Part shown: one piece after another, positions 1 to 8,791 of the stretch
Layout: every line of letters begins with the position of its first letter
Position numbering within the stretch: the stretch's first letter is position 1
Origin: CAZVEE01 sp964625525
GTDB taxonomy: Bacteria; Pseudomonadota; Alphaproteobacteria; JAJFIK01
DNA length: 59,184 nucleotides
Reading direction: 5' to 3'
Assembly: GCA_964625525.1 (NCBI GenBank)
Contig: CAZVEE010000013.1
Location: forward strand, 1-59,184
Program-made: the position numbers and the translations under genes
Notes under the pieces: generated by a model
What the model was told of the DNA's origin: nothing
What the model saw: only the letters and a program-made list of their open reading frames with translations
The model's database searches: none

Positions 1-220
1 TATAGAGCATGGGCGCTTCGTCCCGCTCGCCCTCGCCGATCACCACGGTGCCGTCAATGTCGAGAGCGTTGAGCGCGGTGCGCATGGCGTCCACGGCCGC
101 CTGGTCGGCATCCGTCTGGCGGCCATGGCCGACGAGTTTGCTCGCCTGGATGGCAGCAGCCTCGGCGACGCGGGCGACTTCAAGGATCAGAATGCGGTCA
201 AGCGGCGGTTGGGACGACAT
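1..220 (-). CDS. glpX: Class II fructose-1,6-bisphosphatase, 5' part only
   Basis: Only the first 73 codons lie in the window; the gene runs off the left edge. The enzyme hydrolyses fructose 1,6-bisphosphate to fructose 6-phosphate in gluconeogenesis (family knowledge). The reverse strand from the ATG at 220 reads MSSQPPLDRILILEVARV and then DQAAVDAMR and GTVVIGEGERDEAPMLY, stretches characteristic of GlpX near its metal and substrate site. A GGGGGAG ribosome site ends about five bases before the start. It follows hom on the same strand after 79 bases; the hom-glpX pair is common in Alphaproteobacteria, so shared transcription is likely. Catalytic C-terminal residues cannot be judged here. 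Confidence 0.9.
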   Translation of the reverse strand, partial: MSSQPPLDRILILEVARVAEAAAIQASKLVGHGRQTDADQAAVDAMRTALNALDIDGTVVIGEGERDEAPMLY

Positions 221-299
221 GGTAACTCCCCCTCAAGGCGTCATGACGGGTCCGGCAACGTCTCGCGCCCCGGACCATCTCAGATTCTTCGGTGTTTGG

Positions 300-1607
300 T
301 TATACGGCCTCAATGCGAATAAGGCACGGGCTCTCAACCACCGCGTCCAATGCGCCGATGCGCGACAACGCCTCGGTCATCACTGCGTCGCGTGCTTCGT
401 GCGTAACCAAGACGATGGACACGGGTTCGCCGGGATTGCGGCCCCGTTGCAGCAGGCTTTCGATGGAGATCCCGGTCTCGGCGAAAATCTGGGTGATCCC
501 AGCCATAACGCCGGGCTGATCCAGCACACGCAGGCGTAAGTACGAGGCGCCATGGCGTTCAGCGATGGGCACGAGCGGGCGCTCCACCAGATTGCGACTG
601 GCCGTCGTGTAGACCGGCAGGCGCGAGCCGCGCGCTAGATCCACAATATCGGCGACCACGGCCGAAGCGGTCGGCCCTTCACCCGCACCGGGCCCTTCCA
701 GGAATGTGCGCTGCACCGGTTCAGCTTCGATCATGACCGCGTTCATGACCCCGGCCACTTCGCCAAGCGAGGTGCGCCGGCGCACGAGCGCAGGATGGAC
801 GCGCACCGAGATGCCGTCATCGGTTAGCTCGGCCAAGGCCAGCAGTTTGATGCGATAGCCCAGCTCGCCGGCGAATTCGATATCCTCGGCCGCGACCGCC
901 TCGATGCCGTCCACATGAACGCTGTCAAAGGGCACACGCGCGCCGAAGGCGACACCGGCCAGAATGGCAATCTTGTGGGCCGCATCGAAACCGCCCACAT
1001 CAAAGGTCGGATCCGCCTCGGCATAGCCCAGCTCCTGCGCGCTTTTCAGCACATCGGCAAAGGGGCGGCCCGTGTCCTCCATGGTGGACAGGATGTAGTT
1101 GCACGTGCCGTTGAGAATACCGGTCAGGCGGCGTGTGGCATTCCCCGCCAGGCCTTCGCGCAGGGCCTTGACGACCGGAATACCGCCGGCGACGGCCGCT
1201 TCATAGGCGAGTGCGGCGCCCGCCTGCTCGGCGGTCTCGGCCAAGCTCGTGCCATGGAGCGCCAGCAGCGCCTTATTGGCCGTAACCACGTCCTTCCCGG
1301 CCTTGATGGCGCCCGCCACCAGGTCATGAGCCGGGCCGTGCGAGCCGCCGATCAGCTCGACTACCGCGTCAATATCATTGGCGCGGGCCAGATCTGCCGC
1401 ATCCTCAACCCAGCGATAGCCACTGATGTCGATGCCCCGATCGCGGCTGCGATCCCGGGCACTGACGGCGACGATTTCGATGGGACGACCGGCGCGCTCG
1501 GCGATGGTTTCGGCATGGGCGGTCAGCGTCTTAACGACGCCGCGCCCCACCGTGCCGAGCCCGGCAAGACCAAGGCGCAGGGGTTTGGGGGCGGAAGTTT
1601 GGGACAT
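300..1607 (-). CDS. hom: Homoserine dehydrogenase
   Basis: 435 residues, the usual length for the ACT-containing form. It reduces aspartate semialdehyde to homoserine, the branch point towards threonine, methionine and isoleucine. The N-terminus has the nucleotide-binding GLAGLGTVGRGVV (about residues 13-25). KDVVTANKALLALHG and the signature LNGTCNYIL, followed by GYAEADPTFDVGG and HKIAILA, mark the catalytic domain. Residues from about 350 look like an ACT domain (LRLRVLDQPGVMAGITQIF), which in this family usually carries threonine feedback control. It lies upstream of glpX on the same strand. The ribosome site before the ATG is weak; no better in-frame start is evident. Confidence 0.96.
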   Translation of the reverse strand: MSQTSAPKPLRLGLAGLGTVGRGVVKTLTAHAETIAERAGRPIEIVAVSARDRSRDRGIDISGYRWVEDAADLARANDIDAVVELIGGSHGPAHDLVAGAIKAGKDVVTANKALLALHGTSLAETAEQAGAALAYEAAVAGGIPVVKALREGLAGNATRRLTGILNGTCNYILSTMEDTGRPFADVLKSAQELGYAEADPTFDVGGFDAAHKIAILAGVAFGARVPFDSVHVDGIEAVAAEDIEFAGELGYRIKLLALAELTDDGISVRVHPALVRRRTSLGEVAGVMNAVMIEAEPVQRTFLEGPGAGEGPTASAVVADIVDLARGSRLPVYTTASRNLVERPLVPIAERHGASYLRLRVLDQPGVMAGITQIFAETGISIESLLQRGRNPGEPVSIVLVTHEARDAVMTEALSRIGALDAVVESPCLIRIEAV

Positions 1608-1930
1608 GGGCGCAGCCGGACCTGATGTGTAAGAGGTAAAGGCAAGACCCCGCTCTTACCGCGTTTCCGGTTGAGAGGCAAAGAACGCGGCGGACATTTC
1701 CCATGCTCGCCTGACAGGCCCGCCGCGTCCTATTCCCGTCTGATCCGTTGCCCGCCTTAGGGGTTCTCGCCCCAGGCGAAGGCCTTGTGCGGTCTTCTCA
1801 GTTTTTTGAAGAATCCTGCTTAAGTGCCCGCCTGCGCTCCGGCTTGGTCGTTGGGCCCGCGCTGAATCAATGCACCCACCCCGCGCCATGCCTAAGGTGC
1901 GCGTTCGCCGTTGTTACTGGGAGACCTGCC
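1608..1930. other. Intergenic region between hom and the FNT channel gene
   Basis: This 323-base divergent spacer must hold the promoters of hom (leftward) and of the channel gene (rightward). The rightward reading frame of the channel gene stays open back to 1748, but that part has no ribosome site and no similarity to the family, so I treat it as non-coding. I see no convincing -35/-10 pair, terminator or RNA gene here. Confidence 0.4.
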
Positions 1931-2791
1931 ATGCTGGCGCCGCGCCAAGATTTGCCTGATCCGCCGCCACAAGTGGATGCCACCCTGCCCAAGGAAATGG
2001 CAAAACGCGCCGAACGCACAGGCGCGGAGAAGGCCGGCCAGGACGCGCTGAGCCTGATCGCGCTCAGCATGCTGGCGGGGGCCTTCGTGGCCTTTGGCGC
2101 CACGTTCGCGGCCGCCGTCAGCGTCGGTGCGGATCCGGACGCGGAAGGGCTCTCGAAACTTGCTGGCGGCCTCGCGTTTTCGCTCGCCTATGTGCTGGCG
2201 GTGGTCGGGGGCGCGGAACTCTTCACCACCAATAATCTCATGGTGATGGCCTGGGCCCATAAGCGGTTGCCGACCTTGCGGCTGCTGCGGGCCTGGGGGC
2301 TGGTGTTCGTGGGCAATCTCATCGGCGCGGTCTCCACGGCCGGGCTGCTGATCCTTGCAGGTCAGCATGCGGAAATGAACGGCGCGGTGGGCGAAGCGCT
2401 GCTCGCCTCGGCCATGCGGCTTCATCAGATGAGCGTCATGGACGCGTTTTTGCTAGGCATTCTGGGCAACACATTGCTGTGCCTGGGCGTTTGGCTCACC
2501 TATAGTGCCCATTCCACCACCGACCGGATTCTGGCGCTGACGCCGCCCGTGGCAGCCTTCTATACGCTGGGTCTGGAGCACGCCATCGCGGTGATGTTCT
2601 ACCTGCCCTGCGCGGCGTTGATCGGGCTTTTGGCGGGGCCGGACTTCTGGGCCACGAGCGCCTATGAACCGCTGACTATCACAGGCGGCGGCTTTCTGGC
2701 GGTGCTGTTGCCGGTGACGGCTGGAAACGTGATCGGCGGCGGGCTTTTGGTGGCACTCGTCTATTGGTTTGTCTATCTGCGCGCGCGTTAG
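1931..2791 (+). CDS. Formate/nitrite transporter (FNT) family channel
   Basis: 286 residues, the normal FNT size, an inner-membrane pentameric channel family for formate, nitrite or related small monovalent anions. About six hydrophobic segments follow a hydrophilic N-terminus of some 45 residues. LAGAFVAFGATFAAAV and GGAELFTTNNLMVMAWAHK match the family's first helix and the region around the P-loop. I chose the ATG at 1931 because GGGAG lies seven bases upstream and the family similarity begins just after; an upstream frame to 1748 has no ribosome site. The substrate is not shown by the sequence or the neighbours. Its stop codon overlaps by four bases the stop of the convergent lipoprotein gene. 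Confidence 0.85.
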   Translation: MLAPRQDLPDPPPQVDATLPKEMAKRAERTGAEKAGQDALSLIALSMLAGAFVAFGATFAAAVSVGADPDAEGLSKLAGGLAFSLAYVLAVVGGAELFTTNNLMVMAWAHKRLPTLRLLRAWGLVFVGNLIGAVSTAGLLILAGQHAEMNGAVGEALLASAMRLHQMSVMDAFLLGILGNTLLCLGVWLTYSAHSTTDRILALTPPVAAFYTLGLEHAIAVMFYLPCAALIGLLAGPDFWATSAYEPLTITGGGFLAVLLPVTAGNVIGGGLLVALVYWFVYLRAR

Positions 2792-3192
2792 CCGCGCCCG
2801 CCCGCTGGCGCCACGGGTGGCAGCTGGGAGGGATCGGGCGGCGGCGGCAAAAGCCGCTGTTGTGAGGGGATTGCGCCGCGCGCGCGGCGCAGAGCCTCTG
2901 GAATGAACGGATCGCGTGCCGTGAGCGGCGGCCAGGGCACCGGCGTCCCCGTCTCCGGCACCACCACCGTGCGCGCCAGACTGGCCCGCAGCGCAGTCAC
3001 CCGCAGGCTGAGCACCGCGCGGGAGCGCTCCTCGGCGCTCGTCACCGAGACATCGGCGGGCATATCGGACAGTTCGGGAAAGCGCTGCGCCGGCCTCTCG
3101 CTCGCACGCTCACCACTCCCGAACACCGCACAGCCCGAAAGCACCATGCCCAGCAGCGCCGCCAAGGCGATCGTTCGCGCCATCTGCCTCAT
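2788..3192 (-). CDS. Small outer-membrane or periplasmic lipoprotein, unknown function
   Basis: 134 residues. The N-terminus MRQMARTIALAALLGMVLSGC is a lipoprotein signal with lipobox LSGC and lipidated Cys21; a start at the second Met (MARTIALA) is also possible. The mature part has no family I recognise and ends in a proline-rich tail (LLPPPPDPSQLPPVAPAG). The start overlaps the stop of the upstream L,D-transpeptidase gene as ATGA, so the two are probably translated together, which suggests a cell-envelope role. Its 3' end overlaps the convergent FNT gene by four bases. Confidence 0.75.
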   Translation of the reverse strand: MRQMARTIALAALLGMVLSGCAVFGSGERASERPAQRFPELSDMPADVSVTSAEERSRAVLSLRVTALRASLARTVVVPETGTPVPWPPLTARDPFIPEALRRARGAIPSQQRLLPPPPDPSQLPPVAPAGGRG

Positions 3193-4073
3193 CCCCTCAC
3201 CACCTTGTCGTCAATGACCACCAAAACGCGGTAGCCGTCTTTCATGACGATCGCCCCGTCCTCGTCGCGCACCACCGAGCCATCGCGCGCGGTGTTGCCC
3301 GCCTCATGATCGAAGGGAAACTCCGGCATCGGGCCAGCGAAGTCAGCCTCGACCCGCTTGAACAGATCATGGGCGTGGTTGAGATAGAGCCGAATGCATC
3401 CTGCGGACGCGCGCAGGCCCAGATTGCGCTGATAGCGCGGAATGGCAGCGTGGATCGCGTAGCCCGACATGCGGTGAGGATAGGCATAATCGAAGAACAT
3501 GGCCCAGGGCATGGACACACCGTCCCACTGATAGGAATAGGCGGAGGGGAAGAAACGGTCCTTGTCCAGACGATAAAGCCCGAGCGGCGTCTCGGTGAAA
3601 TTGCGCTCCATGCGCTCGCGGCCCGTGGAGGCGAGCCAGCGGTGCTGAAGCGCCAGATCCCCCGTCTCGGTCTTTTCATAGACGAACATCTGCTGCGCCC
3701 AGAGCCCGGAAACGCCTTTGTTCACATAAAGATACATGTCGAACAAAGGATAAATGTCTGTGGGGACCAGCTCGCGAATGCGCGCGGCCGGTGCCACGGG
3801 CAGGCCGGCTGCATCCGTGGGCAGCACATAGGGCTCGCCCGGCACATGGCTCTTCGGCGCACCGAGGCCCTCGTCCGGGATCTCCGGCGTGGCGACGAGT
3901 TCCAGGTAAATCTCGTCAGCGGTCATGACGTCTTCGAGATAGACTTTGGGCGCAGGCAGGTCTTGGGACGCGGGCGGGGCAGCCTCTTGGGCGTGGAGAG
4001 AGCCGGCGAGCAACCCTGCGAGCAGCGCGACCGCGCCAAACCTCGCCAAAATCCCCGCACGCATCTGCGCCAT
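3189..4073 (-). CDS. L,D-transpeptidase (YkuD family), secreted
   Basis: 294 residues. L,D-transpeptidases form 3-3 cross-links in peptidoglycan or attach proteins to it. The N-terminus MAQMRAGILARFGAVALLAG begins a Sec signal peptide with a likely cleavage after SLHA (about residue 28). The YkuD catalytic motif is complete: His208 in YAIHAAIP and Cys226 in ASAGCIRLY, with the Arg two residues after the Cys. I chose the ATG at 4073 because GGAAAGG lies upstream and a proper signal peptide starts there; the frame remains open much further back, but only as antisense of phaC and through a run of Ns. The following lipoprotein gene overlaps it as ATGA. Confidence 0.88.
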   Translation of the reverse strand: MAQMRAGILARFGAVALLAGLLAGSLHAQEAAPPASQDLPAPKVYLEDVMTADEIYLELVATPEIPDEGLGAPKSHVPGEPYVLPTDAAGLPVAPAARIRELVPTDIYPLFDMYLYVNKGVSGLWAQQMFVYEKTETGDLALQHRWLASTGRERMERNFTETPLGLYRLDKDRFFPSAYSYQWDGVSMPWAMFFDYAYPHRMSGYAIHAAIPRYQRNLGLRASAGCIRLYLNHAHDLFKRVEADFAGPMPEFPFDHEAGNTARDGSVVRDEDGAIVMKDGYRVLVVIDDKVVRG

Positions 4074-4326
4074 GGGCCCGCCTTTCCCGTTCTTCGTGAC
4101 GCCGCAAGAGACCTTTAGGTGACACGGCTTGCGCGAGCACGCAAGAACCGCTCGGCGCGTCACGCGCGCGCCTTGCCCCTTGCCCGATTGCGCCCACTTC
4201 CATAAGACGAGAGGGCCATGATCGGGCCGCGAGTCACCCCCGACTTTGCGTCCCCGTCCACCCCAGACGCCCGAGCCCGCCCGAGCGGGCCCTGCAACGG
4301 GCGCACACGCTCGGGAACTTTCGCGC

Positions 4327-6527
4327 ATGTTCGACCCTAACGCCCCCCGATCCGCCCAAGGTGCCAGCGGCAAGAGCGCTCGCAAGGCCGCCGCGAAGAA
4401 AAAGACCGTAAGCCGGAAACCGGCCGCCAAGCCCGCTGCGAAAGCCGCGGCCAAGACAGTGCGGAAAGCCGCCACCCCCAAGGCCGCGCCGCCACCGCAG
4501 CCAGAGCCTGCCCCGCAGCCAGAGCCTGCCCCGCAGCNNNNNNNNNNNNNNNNNNNNNNNNNNNNNNNNNNNNNNNNNNNNNNNNNNNNNNNNNNNNNNN
4601 NNNNNNNNNNNNNNNNNNNNNNNNNNNNNNNNNNNNNGCCGCGCCGCCACCGCAGCCAGAGCCTGCCCCGCAGCCAGAGCCTGCCCCGCAGCAAGCGCCT
4701 GCCCCGCAGCAAACGCCGCACATGGCACCACAGGCGCAGAGCGGCGACATGCCCCTGCCCGACCCCGCCGCCTTCACCCGCAATCTGGCTCAGGTCGCGG
4801 CGCAGAGCCAACAGCTCCTGAAGGAATTCATGAACCGCCAGAAGGCGGATCTGGAAACCGTCGGTCCCGACCCGTTGAATGTGGGCGAGGCGTTCTCCTT
4901 GCTGCTGTCGCAGATCGCATCGAACCCGCTGCAAGTGCTCGAAGCCCAAACGCGCCTCTGGCAGGCACAGGTGAGCCTGTGGCACACCACCTGGCGCCGC
5001 CTCATGGGCGAAGACGTGGACCCGGTCATCGCACCGGAACGCAGCGACAAGCGTTGGAAAGATCCGGACTGGGCCCAGAACCAGATCTTTGATTTCCTGA
5101 AACAAAGCTATTTGTTGTCCGCCCGCTGGCTGCAGGACACTGTGGCAGAGATCGACGGCGCCGATCCGCACACAAAGCATAAGATCGCCTTCTACACCAA
5201 ACAGTTCGCCGATGCCCTGTCGCCCACCAATTTCGTGCTGACCAATCCGCAAGTGCTGCGCGAAACGCTGGCCTCTAGCGGTGAGAACCTGGTGCGCGGG
5301 CTCAACAATCTGCTTGAGGACCTGGAGCGCGGCAACGGCAAGCTGTGGATCAAGCAAACCGATCTGGAGCACTTCCATGTGGGCCAGAACATCGCCGCGA
5401 CGCCTGGATCGGTCGTGCATCAGAACGACCTGATGCAGCTCATCCAGTACGCTCCGACGACGGCGCAGGTTTATGAAAAGCCCTTGCTGATCCTGCCGCC
5501 CTGGATCAACAAGTTCTATATCCTCGATCTGCGGCCTGAGAATTCCTTTATCCGATGGGCGGTGGCGCAGGGTTACACCGTGTTCGTTGTGTCCTGGGTT
5601 AACCCGGATGAGGCGTGTGCGGATAAAACATTTGAAGACTATATGCGCCTGGGTATTTTCGAAGCCCTTGACGCCATTGAGGCCGCCACGGGCCAAAAGA
5701 GCGTGAACGCCATCGGGTATTGCATCGGCGGCACGCTGCTTGCCTCGACCTTGGCGCTCATGGCCCGGCGCAAAGATACGCGGATCAACTCCGCCACGTT
5801 CTTCGCGGCCCAGGTGGATTTCGCCGATGCCGGCGATTTGAAAGTCTTCGTGGACGACAAACAGCTCGATTCACTCGAAGCCCAGATGGACGCGGCCGGC
5901 GGCTATCTGGAAGGGGTGAGTCTGGCCAACACGTTCAACATGCTGCGCGCCAATGACCTGATCTGGTCGTTTGTTGTGAATAACTATTTGATGGGGCGCG
6001 ACCCGAAACGCTTTGACCTGCTCTATTGGAATTCCGACCAAACGCGCATGCCCGTTCGCATGCAGATGTTCTATTTGCGCGAATTCTACCGCGACAACCG
6101 GCTGTCTCGCGGAACGCTGGAAATGGCCGGCGAACGGGTCAACCTGGGCGATGTGACGATCCCCATCTATCTGCAATCGTCTAAGGACGATCACATTGCA
6201 CCCTACAGCTCGATCTATAAAGCCACGCAGCTTTATGGCGGGCCCGTCACCTTCATCTGCGCCGGATCCGGCCATATCGCCGGAGTGATCAATCATCCGG
6301 ACGCGCAGAAATACATGCACTGGACCCATGACGCGACGCCGGACCGTGTCGAGGACTGGTGGGCGCAGGCCGAAGAGCATCCTGGCTCCTGGTGGCCGCA
6401 CTGGCACCAATGGCTTTCCAAGCGCTCCGGCAAAAAGGTCAAGGCCCGCACACCGGGCGACGGCAAGGCGCCGGTGATCGAGCCCGCGCCCGGATCTTAC
6501 GTGCAGGTCAAAAGCGCCTCTCATTGA
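4327..6527 (+). CDS. phaC: Class I poly(3-hydroxyalkanoate) synthase, interrupted by a scaffold gap
   Basis: Polymerises hydroxyacyl-CoA into PHA storage granules. The N-terminal 70 codons (MFDPNAPRSAQG, then a Lys/Ala/Pro-rich stretch) lead into PEPAPQ repeats where 100 Ns sit; the frame after the Ns is shifted. Joining the identical 55 bases on both sides gives one frame of 682 codons. The C-terminal part is standard PhaC: PhaC_N region, then GYCIGG with the nucleophile Cys (residue 414 in the joined protein), SSKDDHIAP (Asp570) and GSGHIAGV (His598). The basic, proline-rich N-terminal extension is longer than in typical class I enzymes. No phaA, phaB, phaR or phasin gene is adjacent. The ATG at 4327 has only a weak ribosome site. 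Confidence 0.9.
4483..4692. repeat. Duplicated 55-base contig ends flanking a 100-N gap
   Basis: Bases 4483-4537 and 4638-4692 are identical over all 55 positions, and between them lie exactly 100 Ns (4538-4637). The duplicated stretch contains two copies of an 18-base unit coding for PEPAPQ. This is what a scaffolder leaves when two contigs that really overlap are joined with a fixed-size gap. Removing one copy and the Ns (155 bases) restores the phaC frame exactly. More repeat copies could exist in the real genome, but only in multiples that keep the frame. Confidence 0.85.
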
Positions 6528-6713
6528 GTGCCCGCACGGCAGCGCCCGGGCCGTGTCTCGGCACACCGCATGCCTCGCGGTGCGCAAAGGCTTCAGGCCG
6601 ACCCCAATCCCCCGTATGATGGTGGTGCGTGGGCGCGTCGGAGTGCCGAAGGGCCCACACCTCAAAGAGGCAGCTTACCTGTCAGTTCGTTTGACCGCGT
6701 GAAAGGAACGGCC

Positions 6714-7160
6714 ATGTCTACCGACTCGATCGACGTGCTGAATGACATCACCAGAATGCTGATCGATAGCCAGAAGGGCTATCAGAATGCAGCCGAGGTG
6801 GTGGAGGATCATCCGGCATTCGTGACAGAATTTCGTCGCCGCGCTGCGGAACGGGCCGACCTCATCGCGGAGTTTCAAGTGCACACCCGCACCCTGGGCG
6901 GCCACCCCGAAACGGATGGCGGGACGCTGGGAAGCCTGCACCGGGTGTTGACGGAGTTTTCTGCGCTGTTCCAGGACGATCGGAAAGCCGCGCTGCATGC
7001 CATCGACGATGGCGAAACGCACCTGGCCGACGAAATCGAGGACAAAATCCAAAAGGACGGCCTTGATGCCGGTACTCAGGAGCTTTTGCGCAAAGCCCAT
7101 ACGGCCGCAAAAGCAGGCGAGCGCTTTGCCGAGCGTCTGGAAGATTTGCTCGACGACTAA
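6714..7160 (+). CDS. PA2169 / DUF2383 family four-helix protein
   Basis: 148 residues, almost entirely helical and acidic, starting MSTDSIDVLNDITRMLIDSQ. The pattern LNDITRMLIDSQKGYQNAAE, FRRRAAERADLIAEFQ and the repeated EFSALFQ/DEIEDKIQKDG helices fit the PA2169 family (DUF2383), ferritin-like four-helix bundles often linked to stress but without a settled function. AAAGGA sits seven bases upstream of the ATG at 6714. It lies 186 bases after phaC on the same strand; whether it has any role in PHA granules is only a guess. A strong terminator follows directly. Confidence 0.8.
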   Translation: MSTDSIDVLNDITRMLIDSQKGYQNAAEVVEDHPAFVTEFRRRAAERADLIAEFQVHTRTLGGHPETDGGTLGSLHRVLTEFSALFQDDRKAALHAIDDGETHLADEIEDKIQKDGLDAGTQELLRKAHTAAKAGERFAERLEDLLDD

Positions 7161-7181
7161 CCAGCCTCTCTTGCCCAGATC

Positions 7182-7213
7182 ATGCCGGCGGCTGGCGGGT
7201 CGCCGGCATTTTT
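7182..7213 (+). terminator. Rho-independent terminator after the PA2169-family gene
   Basis: A perfect nine-base stem, ATGCCGGCG (7182-7190) pairing with CGCCGGCAT (7201-7209), with a ten-base loop, runs into a T tract. It ends the rightward transcript before the convergent argC gene. Confidence 0.85.
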
Positions 7214-7221
7214 GTGCGCCG

Positions 7222-8283
7222 TCAAGGAAACAAGGGTGGCTGCGTCAGCGCCGTGGCTTCGTCGAACCCTTGCATCAGATTGAAGTTCTGGATCGCCTGA
7301 CCGCTGGAGCCCTTCACCAGATTATCGATCGCCGCAATGACTATGAGCCGCCCCGGAAGCCGGTCCTCAAAAACAGCGACAACACAGTGATTGGAGCCGC
7401 GCACCTGCCGGGTGGCGGGCATGGCGCCCTCTTCCAGCACATGCACGAAACGCTCATCCGCATACGCCGCGTCGAGGGCCGCGCGCGCGTCCGCCACGCT
7501 CTGTCCCGGCGCCAGGCGCGCATAGCAGGTCACGAGTTCACCCCGGTTCATGGGCACCAGATGAGGGGTGAAATTGACGGTCACCGGCGCTAGAGCCGCC
7601 TTTGAAAGCTCTTGTTCAATCTCCGGCGCATGGCGGTGCTTGGCGACTGCGTAGGGATGCAGCGCTTCAGAGACTTCGCAGAACAGGTTCTGTTCCTTCA
7701 GACCGCGACCGGCGCCGGACACACCGGACTTGGCGTCGATGATGAGATCATCCGTACCAATCACACCAGCACTCACCAGCGGCAACAAGGCGAGTAAGGT
7801 CGCGGTGGGATAGCAGCCGGGACAGGCCACGAGCCGGGCCCGTGCCACATCATCGCGCGCCCGTTCCGTCAGGCCGTAAACCGCCTGGGGCTGAAGGGCC
7901 AACGCCCGGTGGTCGTGACCGTACCACTGCGCATAAACATCAGGATCGGTGAGGCGAAAATCCGCCGACAGATCGACGACCTTGAGCCGCTGGGGCAGCG
8001 CCGCCACGATTTCTTGCGTGGTGCCATGGGGCAGTGCGCAAAAGACCGTTTCCACCTGGTCCCAGTCGGCATCTTCCACCTTGACCAGGTCGGGGGTCGC
8101 AGCACTGCCGGTGAGGCCCGGGCGCAGATGGGGAAACACCTGCGCCAACGCTTTGCCCGCATGGGCATTAGCAGTGAGGATCCGCAGCTCGGTGTGCGGA
8201 TGAGCAGCGAGCAGGCGCACCAGATCGGCGCCCGTGTAGCCGCTCGCGCCCAGAACGGCGACCGGATGCGTGGAGGCCGCCAT
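7222..8283 (-). CDS. argC: N-acetyl-gamma-glutamyl-phosphate reductase
   Basis: 353 residues, type 1 length. It reduces N-acetylglutamyl phosphate to the semialdehyde in arginine synthesis. GASGYTGADLVRLL at residues 12-25 binds NADP, and the catalytic Cys157 lies in LVACPGCYPTATLLAL. The frame is open to a TTG at 8295, but the ATG at 8283 has GAGG upstream and gives the usual N-terminus (MAASTHPVAVLGASG). It starts eight bases after the rpsI stop, so rplM-rpsI-argC form one operon, an arrangement found in many Alphaproteobacteria. Confidence 0.95.
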   Translation of the reverse strand: MAASTHPVAVLGASGYTGADLVRLLAAHPHTELRILTANAHAGKALAQVFPHLRPGLTGSAATPDLVKVEDADWDQVETVFCALPHGTTQEIVAALPQRLKVVDLSADFRLTDPDVYAQWYGHDHRALALQPQAVYGLTERARDDVARARLVACPGCYPTATLLALLPLVSAGVIGTDDLIIDAKSGVSGAGRGLKEQNLFCEVSEALHPYAVAKHRHAPEIEQELSKAALAPVTVNFTPHLVPMNRGELVTCYARLAPGQSVADARAALDAAYADERFVHVLEEGAMPATRQVRGSNHCVVAVFEDRLPGRLIVIAAIDNLVKGSSGQAIQNFNLMQGFDEATALTQPPLFP

Positions 8284-8291
8284 GGCCGGCC

Positions 8292-8789
8292 TCAACGCTT
8301 GGAGAACTGGAAGCTACGACGGGCTTTGGCGCGGCCGTACTTTTTGCGTTCCACCACCCGGCTGTCGCGGGTGAGGAAGCCATGCTTCTTCAACACCGGC
8401 CGCAGATCCGGCTCGTAATAGGTGAGCGCCTTGGACAGGCCGTGACGCACCGCGCCCGCCTGGCCCGATAGACCGCCGCCCGTCACCGTGCAGATGATAT
8501 CGTATTGCGATGCGCGCTCGGCCACTTGCAAAGGCTGGCGCAGGATCATCCGCAGCACTGGACGTGCGAAATAGATCTCGATGTCCTTGCCATTGATGGT
8601 CACCTGGCCGGTGCCGCGCTTGATCCAGACGCGGGCCACCGCGTTCTTGCGCTTACCCGTGGCATAGGCGCGGCCCAGGTCGTCGATCTTGGGCTCTGCA
8701 GGCGCGTTTTGCTCGGCGGCCGCCGCGACGGTCGCGTCCTCGCCCAGCGTGCTCAGATCCTTCAGGGTCCGGGGTTCTTCAGTGGACAT
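8292..8789 (-). CDS. rpsI: 30S ribosomal protein S9
   Basis: 165 residues. The conserved S9 core starts at GRAYATGKRKNAVARVWIK and ends with the invariant basic tail (GRAKARRSFQFSKR), whose last residues reach the P-site tRNA. About 35 acidic residues precede the core (MSTEEPRTLKDLSTLGED), an extension usual in Alphaproteobacteria. It follows rplM after two bases and precedes argC after eight. Confidence 0.97.
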   Translation of the reverse strand: MSTEEPRTLKDLSTLGEDATVAAAAEQNAPAEPKIDDLGRAYATGKRKNAVARVWIKRGTGQVTINGKDIEIYFARPVLRMILRQPLQVAERASQYDIICTVTGGGLSGQAGAVRHGLSKALTYYEPDLRPVLKKHGFLTRDSRVVERKKYGRAKARRSFQFSKR

Positions 8790-8791
8790 AA

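Noticed and set aside
4327..4821. A true frameshift in phaC
   Set aside because: The shift comes from the arbitrary length of the N run; collapsing the duplicated 55 bases restores the frame.
3189..5696. A minus-strand open frame of 835 codons through the N gap
   Set aside because: Only the last 294 codons are a real protein (L,D-transpeptidase from 4073). The rest is antisense of phaC and contains Ns.
6528..6713. A terminator after phaC
   Set aside because: Short GC-rich hairpins exist but none is followed by a T tract.
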